Positions 34,467-44,893 of a DNA stretch of 64,000 nt are shown one piece after another (the first letter of the stretch is position 1; the number at the start of each line of letters is the position of its first letter). The stretch lies in NCBI GenBank assembly GCA_041674745.1, contig JBAYVD010000004.1, positions 1 through 64,000 on the forward strand, written 5' to 3'. Source of the DNA: UBA2040 sp041674745 (lineage in GTDB: Bacteria; Bacteroidota; Bacteroidia; Flavobacteriales_D; Crocinitomicaceae). Under the pieces are notes generated by a model. The model had not been told where the DNA came from. It was given only the letters and a program-made list of their open reading frames with translations, and did no database searches. Both the position numbers and the translations under genes were made by a program.

Positions 34467-34580
34467 TTCCTCCTTTGAGGGAGGGCAGGGTGGGTGTTTT
34501 GAGATAGTAATTTCTACAAATGCACAAAAAAGGTTCTAATTCCGAGGCACACCCACCTTAATCCTCCCTCAAGGGAGGAA
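34467..34580. repeat. Inverted-repeat element, copy 2 (MITE/REPIN-like)
   Basis: Same element as at 25071-25185 in the opposite orientation. Arms lie at 34467-34504 and 34548-34580; the latter is identical over 33 bases to the reverse complement of copy 1's left arm. The 43-bp core is unlike that of copy 1. Confidence 0.88.
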
Positions 34581-34587
34581 ACGATTT

Positions 34588-34727
34588 AAATCCGTGTAAA
34601 TCTGAGAAATCTGTGGCTACTTATACAATTCTATAAGAACAAAATCCGCGTAAATCTGATAAATCTGCGGCTACCTGTACAATTATTTAATAACAAATCC
34701 CCGTAAATCTGAGAAATCCGTGGCTTC
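34588..34727. repeat. Three tandem imperfect repeats, about 53-bp period
   Basis: A 33-bp unit AAATCCGYGTAAATCTG...GGCT occurs at 34588-34620, 34642-34674 and 34695-34727, with 20-21 bp AT-rich spacers that are also similar to one another (TTATACAATTCTATAAGAAC-like). Repeats of this AAATCTG/GTGGCT kind are widespread between genes in Bacteroidota. Confidence 0.85.
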
Positions 34728-34763
34728 AGTGTTCGATTTTTGCTGGTTCCATCCGATCGAAAC

Positions 34764-36998
34764 TTATTTCAAAATCACGATTCTTTTTTGGCCGATGGAT
34801 TGGTCTTCGAAAGTAACTTGAACGATAAAGATTCCCGATTTTCCTTCTTCCAAAGCAATTTGCGTAGAAGCATTGTTTTGAGAAATTTCGAATGGGACCG
34901 ATTGGCCCAAGGCGTCGAAAATGGCAATGGATTTGAATTTGGAGGAATTTTCGTGAAGGGTAAAAAGTCCTTTGGACGGATTCGGGTAAAGCAAGAACTC
35001 CTGTTGAGATTTCTCTTCCAAACCAGAACTGCTGTTGGGGTCGACTTCCAAATGCAACAAGCCGCCCAAATCTGTTCCGATAAACAAATCCAAAAATCCA
35101 TCGTTGTCGATGTCGTTTACGGCGAATGAGCTGTAGCCTTTGCAGTCGATGTTCAAGAAATTATCCGAATGCAAAAAGAACGTTGTATCCACTGCCAATC
35201 TTCCATCAATGTTATAATAGTAGTGTAATTTCCCATCAATGGCTCCTAAAAAAAGATAGGTGGTGTCTTGAAAACGAAAAAAGTGTGGAGCGGCAAATCC
35301 ATCGGGAGACGAAGCATTGGAAACATCGACATTTCCCAAATGATCATTCATTTTTTGAAAGGAGGGAGTAGTGGTGCTGCCCACATTTTTGTAGTACACC
35401 AATTTGCCCGATCGTTTCCCGATGATTAAGTCCAACAAACCGTCGTTGTTCAAGTCGAACAATTGAGGAAATGAAAACGTTTCTTCATTGATGGTATTTC
35501 CGAGATGATCCACCATGGGTTGAACGGGTGCAGCAAAAACGGCATTTCCGGAGGTTCCTGTGTTTTGGAAATACATTAAATTTCCATTTTCTCTCGATAA
35601 AATCAAATCATCGTCTCCGTCGCCATCCAAATCGCCAAAGGTAGGAACCGAGCGCAAACCAAGATTCAAGTTCGTTAAGTTCAAATAGTTTCCATCGATA
35701 AATGTAAATTCAGTCGAGCTTCCGGAACTGGTATTTCGATAAACGGCCAATGAGCTTTCCTTGTCCAAGACAGGTTTGTAGCGGTAAAAATTGGCGATAA
35801 CCAAATCATTATTACCGTCGTTGTTTTGATCGAAAAATAGTGGAATCGTTCCCGTACCGTGTTCAATCATTTCATCCTGTAAGAAATCGGATTGTTGGAA
35901 GATAAAATTCGGCAAACTGTTTTGACCACTGTTTTTATAGAATAGAACACTTTTTTCATTTTCAGAAGCATTTTTGGCATTGGCGCCCACCAACAAATCT
36001 TTTACGCCGTCAAAATCCACGTCCAAATAAAATCCTGCTGGAAAAACTTGAAGGGACACGGGAATGGAGTTACTCGGAAAATTGTTTTCAAAAGAAATCA
36101 TCGGCGAATTCAAGTTTGGGGCCGTTCCACCATTGATCAGCTTGTAAAGCGAGGGAGAAGAAACATCTCCGATAACCAAATCGGTTACGCCGTTGTTGTC
36201 AAAATCCAGGGCTAAAATGGAAGAACCAGCATGCAATTTGGGATCGCCGCTCGTGTCTTCGGGATTTCCAATTCCGCTGCCATCGCATGGTGGATTGTTG
36301 TCATTTAAAGTGACCAAACTGCTGGTCGGATCTTCCGCAAATTTTCCCCAGCATTGATTCTTCAAAACATACAGAAGCGAATCAGAATGGCCATAGGTTT
36401 CTTGACTCATATTTTTGTGGTATTCCATGTGGGAACCACCCAAACTGAAGGTCAAAATATCCAAATCGCCATCGTTGTCTACGTCATAAATGGCCGGAAT
36501 ATCGGCTGAACTAACGTAGAGATTTTCCATAGAAAAAGGAAATTGAGAATACAAAAGATTGCTCGCCAATTCCCATTGCAGTCCTACTCCGGCGTTGCCC
36601 GTATTTTTATAGACTTTGATTCCTCCAATTCCATAGGTAAATAGGTCATTTTTTCCATCTTGATTGTAGTCGGTTAGAAAAACACGGTATCGGATGTCTG
36701 CTGGAAATAAATCGCCGCCTTTGTAGACAAAATGATATTCTCTTCCCGATCCCACGACGTCATTTCTATACAATTGAACATTGTTGTTATCTCGGTCGAA
36801 AGCAAACAAATCTAAGTCGCCATCGAAGTCGAAATCAATTTCCGAAAGTTGAACGTAATTCAATCCGCCAGCCCAGGCATTTTTCAGTGTATTTCCACTT
36901 TTTGAAACGGCTATTTCCGTTGAATATTCAAAATTAAATTGGGCACTTAAAGGAAAGCTGAACAAACCAAAGAAGAAAACAAGGAGGATACATCTCAT
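34764..36998 (-). CDS. Secreted FG-GAP/VCBS-repeat protein with T9SS sorting domain
   Basis: A 744-residue secreted protein. After the signal peptide (LLVFFFGLFSFPLSAQ) come many VCBS/FG-GAP blades with calcium-binding loops such as DFDFDGDLDLF, YDVDNDGDLDILTF, GDLDGDGDDDLIL, DLNNDGLLDLIIG and NDIDNDGFLDLFIG, expected to fold as one or two beta-propellers. The final 80 residues form a type A T9SS sorting domain (LLYPNPSKGLFTL ... IFIVQVTF). It should be carried across the outer membrane and attached to the surface or released. Its ATG lies four bases after a full -7 box. Confidence 0.88.
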   Translation of the reverse strand: MRCILLVFFFGLFSFPLSAQFNFEYSTEIAVSKSGNTLKNAWAGGLNYVQLSEIDFDFDGDLDLFAFDRDNNNVQLYRNDVVGSGREYHFVYKGGDLFPADIRYRVFLTDYNQDGKNDLFTYGIGGIKVYKNTGNAGVGLQWELASNLLYSQFPFSMENLYVSSADIPAIYDVDNDGDLDILTFSLGGSHMEYHKNMSQETYGHSDSLLYVLKNQCWGKFAEDPTSSLVTLNDNNPPCDGSGIGNPEDTSGDPKLHAGSSILALDFDNNGVTDLVIGDVSSPSLYKLINGGTAPNLNSPMISFENNFPSNSIPVSLQVFPAGFYLDVDFDGVKDLLVGANAKNASENEKSVLFYKNSGQNSLPNFIFQQSDFLQDEMIEHGTGTIPLFFDQNNDGNNDLVIANFYRYKPVLDKESSLAVYRNTSSGSSTEFTFIDGNYLNLTNLNLGLRSVPTFGDLDGDGDDDLILSRENGNLMYFQNTGTSGNAVFAAPVQPMVDHLGNTINEETFSFPQLFDLNNDGLLDLIIGKRSGKLVYYKNVGSTTTPSFQKMNDHLGNVDVSNASSPDGFAAPHFFRFQDTTYLFLGAIDGKLHYYYNIDGRLAVDTTFFLHSDNFLNIDCKGYSSFAVNDIDNDGFLDLFIGTDLGGLLHLEVDPNSSSGLEEKSQQEFLLYPNPSKGLFTLHENSSKFKSIAIFDALGQSVPFEISQNNASTQIALEEGKSGIFIVQVTFEDQSIGQKRIVILK

Positions 36999-37002
36999 AA
37001 TC

Positions 37003-37010
37003 CAAAATTA
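37003..37010 (-). promoter_or_regulatory. -7 box of the VCBS-repeat gene, leaderless geometry
   Basis: Minus strand TAATTTTG (full match), four bases (GATT) before ATG 36998. Confidence 0.6.
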
Positions 37011-37228
37011 CGAACTTCCATCGGAATAGAAAAAATGATTTTTTCAATAAACAACAAGTCTTTTTGTGAAATTATTATCCGAATTCAATTATTAATTAAT
37101 ATATTTATAATCAATTAACTAACTATTTAATATGCGGTATTATTAGTAAATGTTAATTTATCGAAATTTAGATAAATAACAATTGATAATTATCTGAATT
37201 TTTATTTTTTGAACGTTTAAAATTAATC

Positions 37229-37236
37229 TACATTTT
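37229..37236 (+). promoter_or_regulatory. -7 box of the giant T9SS protein gene
   Basis: TACATTTT (7 of 8) with TTTTTTG at 37205-37211 seventeen bases upstream. Predicted leader about 22 bases to ATG 37263. The divergent 264-bp gap is extremely AT-rich. Confidence 0.55.
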
Positions 37237-37262
37237 TGTCCCTAATTAAAACAGTTAAAACT

Positions 37263-40200
37263 ATGAAAAACGGTCTATTCAAATCACTCATTCAGCTTGG
37301 CTTAACCGCTGTGCTGCTGCTTTTTGTGGTTGGAGGCGCTTTCGGTCAGTTGACAGGAACCAAATCCATACCATCTGATTATGCCAGCTTAAGTCTTTTC
37401 GTTGCGGATTTAAATACGCAAGGAGTAGGAGCGGGAGGTGTAACATTAAATGTTCCTGCGGGATACACGGAAACATTGTCTGCACAGTTGACAATCACTG
37501 CAACTGGAACGGCTGCCAACCCAATTATAATACAGAAGTCGGGAGCCGGTTCAAATCCAGTGTTTACTTCGTACGTAGGTACGAATACACCAACAAGTGC
37601 AACACGCGACGGTATGTTGTGTTTATCAGGTACAGATTACTTGACTGTTGACGGATTGGATTTCCTTGAGTCGGCTTCGAATACTACGGAAACTACTTGC
37701 ATGGAATATGCCATAGGTTTGTTCAAAGTAGATGGAACAAATGGTGCGCAAAATAACACAGTTAAAAATTGCGTTATTACTTTGAATCGTTTGAGCTTTA
37801 CAACTTGGACAGGAACAGGACACAATGGTGCTTGTGGGATCATTATGTTAAATTGCGCGAATGCGGCGAATACAGCAATTACGCCAACTGCTGCTTCAGG
37901 GTCTAACTCCTACAACTCATTTCAAGGCAATACGATTCAAAATGTGAATGCTGGGATTGTTTTCGTAGGTTATGTTGCCCCTTCACCTTTTACTTTAGGA
38001 GATCAATCCAATGCAATTGGCGGTACTTCTTTGGTTCAAGGAAATTCAATTTTGAATTTTGGAGGAGCTGCAGCCGCAACCAACCCATCTACAGGTATTT
38101 TTGCCAGTAATCAATGGGATTTAAATTGTTCTTACAATACTATTAACAACAACACTGGTTCAGGCGTGAATCACGTAAGTACCTTAAGAGGTATCTTCTT
38201 AAATGCTTCTTCTACCAGTGCAAGTGTGAATTGTACTTATAACAACTTGAACATTCAAGGTGGGGGAACTACTTCACAAGTTTCTTGTATTGAAAATAGC
38301 TTTGGATCAACGGCTGCAGGTAATACTGTGAACTTGAACAACAATACTATTACTGGTTCTTATTTAACAGCGACAACGGGTACTTTCTATGCGTTGTATT
38401 CCACTTCATCGGCTACGAATGTAAATATATTGAACAATACGATTTCGAATATCAACTACAGTTCTGCAGCCTTAACAGGTACGGGATCAAATTATATGAT
38501 TTATAATTCTGGAGCAGCGACAAATGTTACTATACGAAATAACACAATTGCGAATATTTCAAGAATTGGAACGAGTGGCGGTACTACTTATTGTATGTAT
38601 GCTGGTTCAGGGGCAAACCAAACATTGAAATTAAATACAATTCACGATATAAATGTTAACGGATCAGCAGGGACAGCAGGAGCAATTTATGGCTTGTATA
38701 CCACCACTGGAATAATTGTAATTGATAGTAACACAGTTTACAACTTAATCAATACAAAAACGACTGGCACAGGGGTTATTTATGGTTTGTATAATTTGTC
38801 ATCCCCTACAAATGAAAATTATCGATCCAATACCATTTACAATTTGTTGCACTCTGGAACGGGAACGGTTTATGGTGCCATTACAAATACAACTTCTGGA
38901 ACGAGAACATTTTCCAATAATTTAATTTACAACCTTTCTACAGGAGGAAACACAGTTGCTGGTTACCTTTGTACGACAAGTAGTCCAACTTTGTTTGGGA
39001 ATAAAATATACGGATTAACAGCCTCAGGTACCGCTGCTACGGCAATAGGACTTTCTATAACTTCCTTAGGAACGGCTGGTGTTGCAAATGTATACAACAA
39101 TTACATTGGTAACTTGAATGCACCAAATACATCTGGAACCGCAACAGCTCCAAGTGTTAGAGGTATCTCCATTACGGCTACAACAGCCAATTCGACATTA
39201 AATGTTCGAAACAACACCATTTACTTAAATGCTACAAGTACAGGAGCCAATTTCTCCACTTGTGGAATTTACCAAACCGGTAATGCAACGGCTACAACCG
39301 CTTCATTGACCTTAAATGGAAATAACATTGTTAATAATTCGGTTCCAAATGGCACTGGTTTAACAATGGGGATTTACAGAACACTTGCTGCTTTGGCAAA
39401 TTTCAATGTTGCTTCCAATCGGAACAATATTTATGCTGGTGCTCCGAGTGCGACCAATTTATTGTATTCTGATGGAACAGCTGCATATCAAACTTTAGCC
39501 AGTTACCAAACTGCTTTGGCTCCAATGGAATCTAGTTCTGTGTCTGAAAATCCAGCATTTTTGAGCACAACAGGATCCAATGCGACTTATTTGCATATCA
39601 ATCCTGCAACAGTAACTTATTTGGAAAGTGGTGCTGAAGTCAGTTCTTTGATCACATCGGATTACGACGGTGATATCCGTGCAGGAAGTGCAGGTTATGC
39701 TGGGTCTGGTTCAGCGCCTGATATTGGTGCCGATGAGTTCTCCGGTATTTCACCTGCTCCGCAAATTGCATTTACATCCATTAGTCCTTCAACGGCTCCT
39801 CAATGTATTTCTGCTTCAGCAAGAACGGTAACCGTCGACGTTACTACTGCCTTAGGAACCATTACATCTGTAACTTTAGATTATTCATTCAATGGAGTAG
39901 CGCAATCCGCTATTACTATGACGAATACATCAGGATCAATTTGGACAGGTACAATTCCAGCAGCCTCTCCTGCAAATGCGAATGTAACCTGGAAAGTGAC
40001 TGCTTTAAATAGTGCCTCCATTAGTTCCATTTATATTGGAACACCTTATGCAGATGTACCTTTGTTGGGTATTTCAGCTGCTGCGACAAACTCGCTTGCG
40101 TCTGTTTGCGAAGGAAGTGCGACTTCTGTTTCTGCTTCTTTGGTGAGCTCTTTGGTATCCACCGCTTATACTACCCCATCTGTATCAAATCCAACTACAG

Positions 40201-43200
40201 ATGAAGATTTTGGTTCCATCACGATTATGCAAGGCAGTACAACGGTTTTGTCCAATACATCCACAGCGAACTCCCTTGTAGGTACTTTGGGTACGGCAAC
40301 AGGAACAGTTGGTGCCTATTCTAATTTCACTTCCTTTGGGCCTCATAATATGACCGCTGGTTTGGTATATGATTTTTCTATTGGTTCAATAACTGCAAAT
40401 GCAGTAACCAACTATAATAATACCATGGCCATTTTCATTGACTACAATAGAAATGGTTCCTTCGCAGATGCTGGTGAAATGGTATACACGGGTGCTGCAA
40501 CCGTTTCGGGTGCACATACTGAAACAGGAAGTTTCACCGTTCCATTAACCGCATTCAATGGTTTAACGAGAATGAGAGTCGTAGCAAATGAAGGATTAAT
40601 TGCTTCTTCAGCAACTGCGCCTAGTTATGGTGAATTTGAAGACTATTTGTTGAACATTACAAGTACGAATTCCGGCGGAGGAGCTGCGCCAGCCATTTCT
40701 TCCATTTCTTGGTCGGATGGTTCAACAGTTGTTGGAACAGGAAGTCCATTGACAGTAAATCCAACAGCGACAACAACTTACACTGCGACTATTACGACGT
40801 TGGGTTGTCCAACAACTGCTTCAACGGTTATTACAGCTTTGGCTTTACCAGCTGCTCCAATTGTAACCAACAGTACACATTGTGGTGTGCAGGTGCCAAC
40901 GGCAAGTGTGGCTACAGGCGCAGGAGTTGCAGGGACAAATGTTTACAACTGGTTTAGTAATCCAGCAGGAACAACTTTGGCTCAGCCTTACAATTATGGT
41001 CCGCTTTCCACGTATTATTCTAATAACTTCTCGTCATCCACCTTTACGAATTCATCCATTATAGGAAATGCTTCCGTAGTTGGCAATAGTTTAGAAATGT
41101 ACCCAAATGCGTTGTCTCAATTTGGGGCATTAACAGTGAATCCTTCTGGAATGAACTCCAACAAATATGCGTTCGATTTCAAATTGATTACGCAAGGAGC
41201 TTCTGCAAGTAATATGGCGGATGGGCTTAGTTTCAGTTTCGGTGATGATGCATCAGCGCCTGTTTCAGCTACAATGAATGCTGAAAATGGAACAGGAACG
41301 AAATTGAAAGTTGGTTTTGTTACGTATACGAATGGAACCAGTACGCAAGGAATTTACTTGATGTACAACAGCACGACAAACGAACAATCACCAACTAGTC
41401 CAGGTGTATTGGCTTACAACAACACCAATTTAACTTGGTTGAATGACACGTCGCTTGTAGCAATGACTATCGATTCATTGGGTGTATTTAATATGACTTT
41501 GGATGGAGTTGCTTTGTTCACAAACGTTCAATTGCCAGCAGCTTTCTTAACGGCAAATAAATCAACTTGGGCATATGTTTTCAAAGGTCGTTCTGGCGGT
41601 ATTTCTAGTGGAACTACGATTGATGATGTAGTGATCAAAACAAGTCAAGTTATTCCTGGTAATACAACTTTGGTAAATCCAATTGGAACAACCACAATGT
41701 ATTATGTAAGTGAAAACGGTTCAAATGGATGTGTAAGTCCTTTGAGCACAGTAGTTGCTACAGCAACACTTCCTGCTCCAATTTCTACTTCTGGTCCAGA
41801 TTCTATTTTCTGTTTGGGAGGTACTTATTCTGTAACGGCAAGTTCAACAGCTTCGCCAGCATATACTTATACTTGGACAGCGAGTACAGCAACTGGAAGT
41901 GGTGTTGCAACTAGTTTGGTGGGCGCGAGTCAAACCATTACCCCAACGGCTGGAGGTACTTATTCTTATTATGTTACCGGTCAAAACGGTATTTGTACAG
42001 CTGTTGATACGGTGGTTGCAGTGGTGAATAGTACATTCCCATCAGCACCAATTGCTAATCCAGACTTATTTACAACTTGTACGGGTTCAACAACATTGCC
42101 AATTTCGGCTACAGGTTCACCTGTTGTGGGTTCTGTAACGGTTCCATTTGGAACAGGTTTGTCAAATTATGGAACTACAGCTACGGTTTATCCCGCTACA
42201 ATTTCAGGTGTACCAGTAGGGGCAACTATTACATCAGCTCAATTGTTGATGACCAATGTGAATTCAATCAATGGCTCGTACAGAAGTGAAATTAGAGTAG
42301 CCACGTCAGGTGCCTACACGTTGGCGCCTACACAAATTTCTACTTTAACTACGTCTGGAACTATTTCACCAGATCCAACGATTACTTTGGCAGGATTCAA
42401 TGCTACATCAGGCGTCATCAATTTATTGTTGACTGAAACGTATGATGACGGCGGCGCTTCTGTTGTTGATGCAACCTTTGGGTCAGTTTCTTTATTGATT
42501 AATTATACATTGCCTTCAGATGTGAATTGGTTTGCCAATCCTACAGGAGGAATTGCATTGGGATCTGGTGCGACTATTGAATCCGTTGGTACATCTGTAC
42601 TTGCTTCACCTGCTGCGAATGGAACGTACCTTTACTATGCTGAAGGTGCAATTCCTGGAACAGGAGGATGTGTTAGTACAACACGTACAACTGTAACTGT
42701 AAAAGTGGAAAGTGTAAATGTTACTTTAACGCCTATTGACGTTACTTGTAATGGTTTTGCAAATGGTTCGTTCTCTTTGGGTACGGTACTTTGCGGTACT
42801 GCACCATTCACATACTCTATCAATGGAGGGGCATTCGGCGCCATTCCAACCAACTTGACTGCCGCAACATACAGTGTTGTTGTTAAAGATGCTTTAGATA
42901 ATTCAAGTAGCCCAGTTTCAGTGGTTGTAGCTCAACCGGCTTGGACGATTAATAACCCAATCGCATTAGCCGGCACAGTATGTTTGAATGATCTTAGTGA
43001 GATTTTAACAGCGTCGTCAACATTGACAACAGGTCCTTCTGCGAGCATCGTTTGGTATGATGCAGCAACAGGAGGAAACCTTCTTGGTTCGAATACAACA
43101 CTTCAAGCAATTGGATCTTCTGTATTGCCAACTTCAACCGTTACTGGAACGTATAATTTCTACGCACAAGGTACTAACGCAGGTTGTTTCAGTGCTGCTA

Positions 43201-44819
43201 GATCTTTGGTGCCTGTTACAGTGTATGCTTTGCCAACGGTAAATGCAGGTGTTGATGTGGTGATCTGTTCAAACAGTGCAACAAATGCACAGACCTTGAC
43301 AGGTTCTGGTTCTGCAACATCTTACACTTGGAATAACGGTGTTACTAATGCGGTTCCATTTAACATAGCGTCAACTACAACTTACACAGTTACAGGTACA
43401 GATGTGAATGGCTGTCAAAATACGGATCAAGTATTGGTTACTGTTTCTGCTTTGCCAGTGGTAAATGCAGGTCCTGATTATACGGTTTGTGTAGGTCAAA
43501 ATATTACTTTGTCTGGAGCAAGTGCAGGTAATACATTGACTTGGAATAATGGAGTAACAAATGGTTTAGCTTTCACAGTAAATACTGTTGGAGCAACAAC
43601 GTATACCGTTACTGCAACGAATGCATTGGGATGTCAGAATACAGACCAAGTAATCGTAAATGGTAATCCTACACCAACTGTTTCTGTAAGTGCGAACCAA
43701 GTTGTTTGTGCTGGAAGCCCTGTTAACTTTAACGTTACGACGGCAAATGGAACAGCAGGTTTTTGGTCAACAAATGGATTGGGTACGATTACACCAAACG
43801 TTTCGAATTCAACGATTGCCTACACAGCAGCTTTGAATGATAATGCAACCGTGCAAATCAGTTACTCTTCTTTCAATGGTTGTGGTTCTACTTCTGATAC
43901 AGCAATTGTTACCGTAAACGCTTTACCAACCGTAAATGCTGGTTTAGATGTGGTAGCTTGTGCTGGATCGAATGTTTCCTTGACCGGTACAGGTTCAGGA
44001 ACTTTGTCATGGGACAATGGAGTTGTCAATTCAGTTAGTTTCCCAGCGTCTGTTGGTGCAACAACGTACACATTGACAGTAACAAATTCCAACAACTGTG
44101 TTTCTACGGATCAAGTGGTTGTTACAGGAAATGCACTTCCAGTAATCAATGCAGGTTCAGATGTTACTATCTGTGCTGGTGACGAGATTACGTTGACAGC
44201 AACAGGTGCTTCTACCTATGCTTGGGATAACAGTGTTGTGAATGGTGTTCCTTTTGCTCCAACGGTTTCTGGAGTATACAGTGTACTTGGAACAGACGGT
44301 AATGGTTGTGAGTCTACATCTTCTGTTAACGTTACGATCAATGCACTTCCTGGAGGTGTAGCGACAGCATCTGATGAAATAACGATCAATGCCACAGCTA
44401 CGAATGCAACTTCTTACCAATGGATTGACTGTGCAACGAATCAACCAATTGCGGGTGAAACATCAGCAACTTTTATAGCAACCGTTAATGGTTCTTATGC
44501 TGTGATTACTACAAACGCAAATGGTTGTTCAGATACATCCAACTGTGTTATCGTAAGTGCTGTTGGTTTAGGCGAGATGATTAAAACGATTGAGGCAAAT
44601 TTATATCCAAACCCAACCAGTGGGAATGTGTATGTAACGCTTTCTAACGAAGAATCAGTAAACGCTACCATTTTTGATGCGCAAGGAAAAGTAGTGGTTG
44701 TTGAAATGAACGTACAAAATGGTTCAAGTATTAATATGACTAACTTGGAAAGAGGAATGTATGTTGTTCAACTTACATCTCCAAGAGGATCTTTTGTTAA
44801 ACGAGTTGTGAAAAACTAA
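37263..44819 (+). CDS. Giant modular T9SS surface protein (2518 residues)
   Basis: Start at ATG 37263, where the signal peptide begins (AVLLLFVVGGAFGQ). Approximate layout: right-handed beta-helix rich in N-N-T-I rungs (about 40-800) closing with DIGADEF near 820; Ig-like domain (about 825-930); GEVED-type domain with IFIDYNRNGSF and GEFEDYLLN (about 975-1130); L-type-lectin-like domain with DGLSFSFGDD (about 1245-1460); Ig-like and SprB-like segments (about 1460-1900); a run of about six PKD/Ig-like units of roughly 70-75 residues with ALPxVNAGxD, TxTWNNGV and NGCQNTDQV (about 1980-2430); C-terminal type A T9SS domain (NLYPNPTSGNVYV). Likely a long adhesin or matrix protein; some sugar binding is possible. 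Confidence 0.87.
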   Translation: MKNGLFKSLIQLGLTAVLLLFVVGGAFGQLTGTKSIPSDYASLSLFVADLNTQGVGAGGVTLNVPAGYTETLSAQLTITATGTAANPIIIQKSGAGSNPVFTSYVGTNTPTSATRDGMLCLSGTDYLTVDGLDFLESASNTTETTCMEYAIGLFKVDGTNGAQNNTVKNCVITLNRLSFTTWTGTGHNGACGIIMLNCANAANTAITPTAASGSNSYNSFQGNTIQNVNAGIVFVGYVAPSPFTLGDQSNAIGGTSLVQGNSILNFGGAAAATNPSTGIFASNQWDLNCSYNTINNNTGSGVNHVSTLRGIFLNASSTSASVNCTYNNLNIQGGGTTSQVSCIENSFGSTAAGNTVNLNNNTITGSYLTATTGTFYALYSTSSATNVNILNNTISNINYSSAALTGTGSNYMIYNSGAATNVTIRNNTIANISRIGTSGGTTYCMYAGSGANQTLKLNTIHDINVNGSAGTAGAIYGLYTTTGIIVIDSNTVYNLINTKTTGTGVIYGLYNLSSPTNENYRSNTIYNLLHSGTGTVYGAITNTTSGTRTFSNNLIYNLSTGGNTVAGYLCTTSSPTLFGNKIYGLTASGTAATAIGLSITSLGTAGVANVYNNYIGNLNAPNTSGTATAPSVRGISITATTANSTLNVRNNTIYLNATSTGANFSTCGIYQTGNATATTASLTLNGNNIVNNSVPNGTGLTMGIYRTLAALANFNVASNRNNIYAGAPSATNLLYSDGTAAYQTLASYQTALAPMESSSVSENPAFLSTTGSNATYLHINPATVTYLESGAEVSSLITSDYDGDIRAGSAGYAGSGSAPDIGADEFSGISPAPQIAFTSISPSTAPQCISASARTVTVDVTTALGTITSVTLDYSFNGVAQSAITMTNTSGSIWTGTIPAASPANANVTWKVTALNSASISSIYIGTPYADVPLLGISAAATNSLASVCEGSATSVSASLVSSLVSTAYTTPSVSNPTTDEDFGSITIMQGSTTVLSNTSTANSLVGTLGTATGTVGAYSNFTSFGPHNMTAGLVYDFSIGSITANAVTNYNNTMAIFIDYNRNGSFADAGEMVYTGAATVSGAHTETGSFTVPLTAFNGLTRMRVVANEGLIASSATAPSYGEFEDYLLNITSTNSGGGAAPAISSISWSDGSTVVGTGSPLTVNPTATTTYTATITTLGCPTTASTVITALALPAAPIVTNSTHCGVQVPTASVATGAGVAGTNVYNWFSNPAGTTLAQPYNYGPLSTYYSNNFSSSTFTNSSIIGNASVVGNSLEMYPNALSQFGALTVNPSGMNSNKYAFDFKLITQGASASNMADGLSFSFGDDASAPVSATMNAENGTGTKLKVGFVTYTNGTSTQGIYLMYNSTTNEQSPTSPGVLAYNNTNLTWLNDTSLVAMTIDSLGVFNMTLDGVALFTNVQLPAAFLTANKSTWAYVFKGRSGGISSGTTIDDVVIKTSQVIPGNTTLVNPIGTTTMYYVSENGSNGCVSPLSTVVATATLPAPISTSGPDSIFCLGGTYSVTASSTASPAYTYTWTASTATGSGVATSLVGASQTITPTAGGTYSYYVTGQNGICTAVDTVVAVVNSTFPSAPIANPDLFTTCTGSTTLPISATGSPVVGSVTVPFGTGLSNYGTTATVYPATISGVPVGATITSAQLLMTNVNSINGSYRSEIRVATSGAYTLAPTQISTLTTSGTISPDPTITLAGFNATSGVINLLLTETYDDGGASVVDATFGSVSLLINYTLPSDVNWFANPTGGIALGSGATIESVGTSVLASPAANGTYLYYAEGAIPGTGGCVSTTRTTVTVKVESVNVTLTPIDVTCNGFANGSFSLGTVLCGTAPFTYSINGGAFGAIPTNLTAATYSVVVKDALDNSSSPVSVVVAQPAWTINNPIALAGTVCLNDLSEILTASSTLTTGPSASIVWYDAATGGNLLGSNTTLQAIGSSVLPTSTVTGTYNFYAQGTNAGCFSAARSLVPVTVYALPTVNAGVDVVICSNSATNAQTLTGSGSATSYTWNNGVTNAVPFNIASTTTYTVTGTDVNGCQNTDQVLVTVSALPVVNAGPDYTVCVGQNITLSGASAGNTLTWNNGVTNGLAFTVNTVGATTYTVTATNALGCQNTDQVIVNGNPTPTVSVSANQVVCAGSPVNFNVTTANGTAGFWSTNGLGTITPNVSNSTIAYTAALNDNATVQISYSSFNGCGSTSDTAIVTVNALPTVNAGLDVVACAGSNVSLTGTGSGTLSWDNGVVNSVSFPASVGATTYTLTVTNSNNCVSTDQVVVTGNALPVINAGSDVTICAGDEITLTATGASTYAWDNSVVNGVPFAPTVSGVYSVLGTDGNGCESTSSVNVTINALPGGVATASDEITINATATNATSYQWIDCATNQPIAGETSATFIATVNGSYAVITTNANGCSDTSNCVIVSAVGLGEMIKTIEANLYPNPTSGNVYVTLSNEESVNATIFDAQGKVVVVEMNVQNGSSINMTNLERGMYVVQLTSPRGSFVKRVVKN

Positions 44820-44840
44820 TCGTTCGACATTAATTCATAA

Positions 44841-44876
44841 AAAAATCCCCGCTCAATTAAGAGCGGGGATTTTTTT
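44841..44876 (+). terminator. Terminator of the giant T9SS protein gene
   Basis: ATCCCCGCTC and GAGCGGGGAT form a ten-base-pair stem with a six-base loop and a long T run; A-rich sequence on the other side lets it also end the convergent DinB-like gene. Confidence 0.92.
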
Positions 44877-44893
44877 ATTCAATTTTTTCACTG

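Noticed and set aside
34588..34727. Possible small CRISPR array
   Set aside because: Only three units, the repeats differ from one another, the spacers are also similar to each other, and no cas genes are near.
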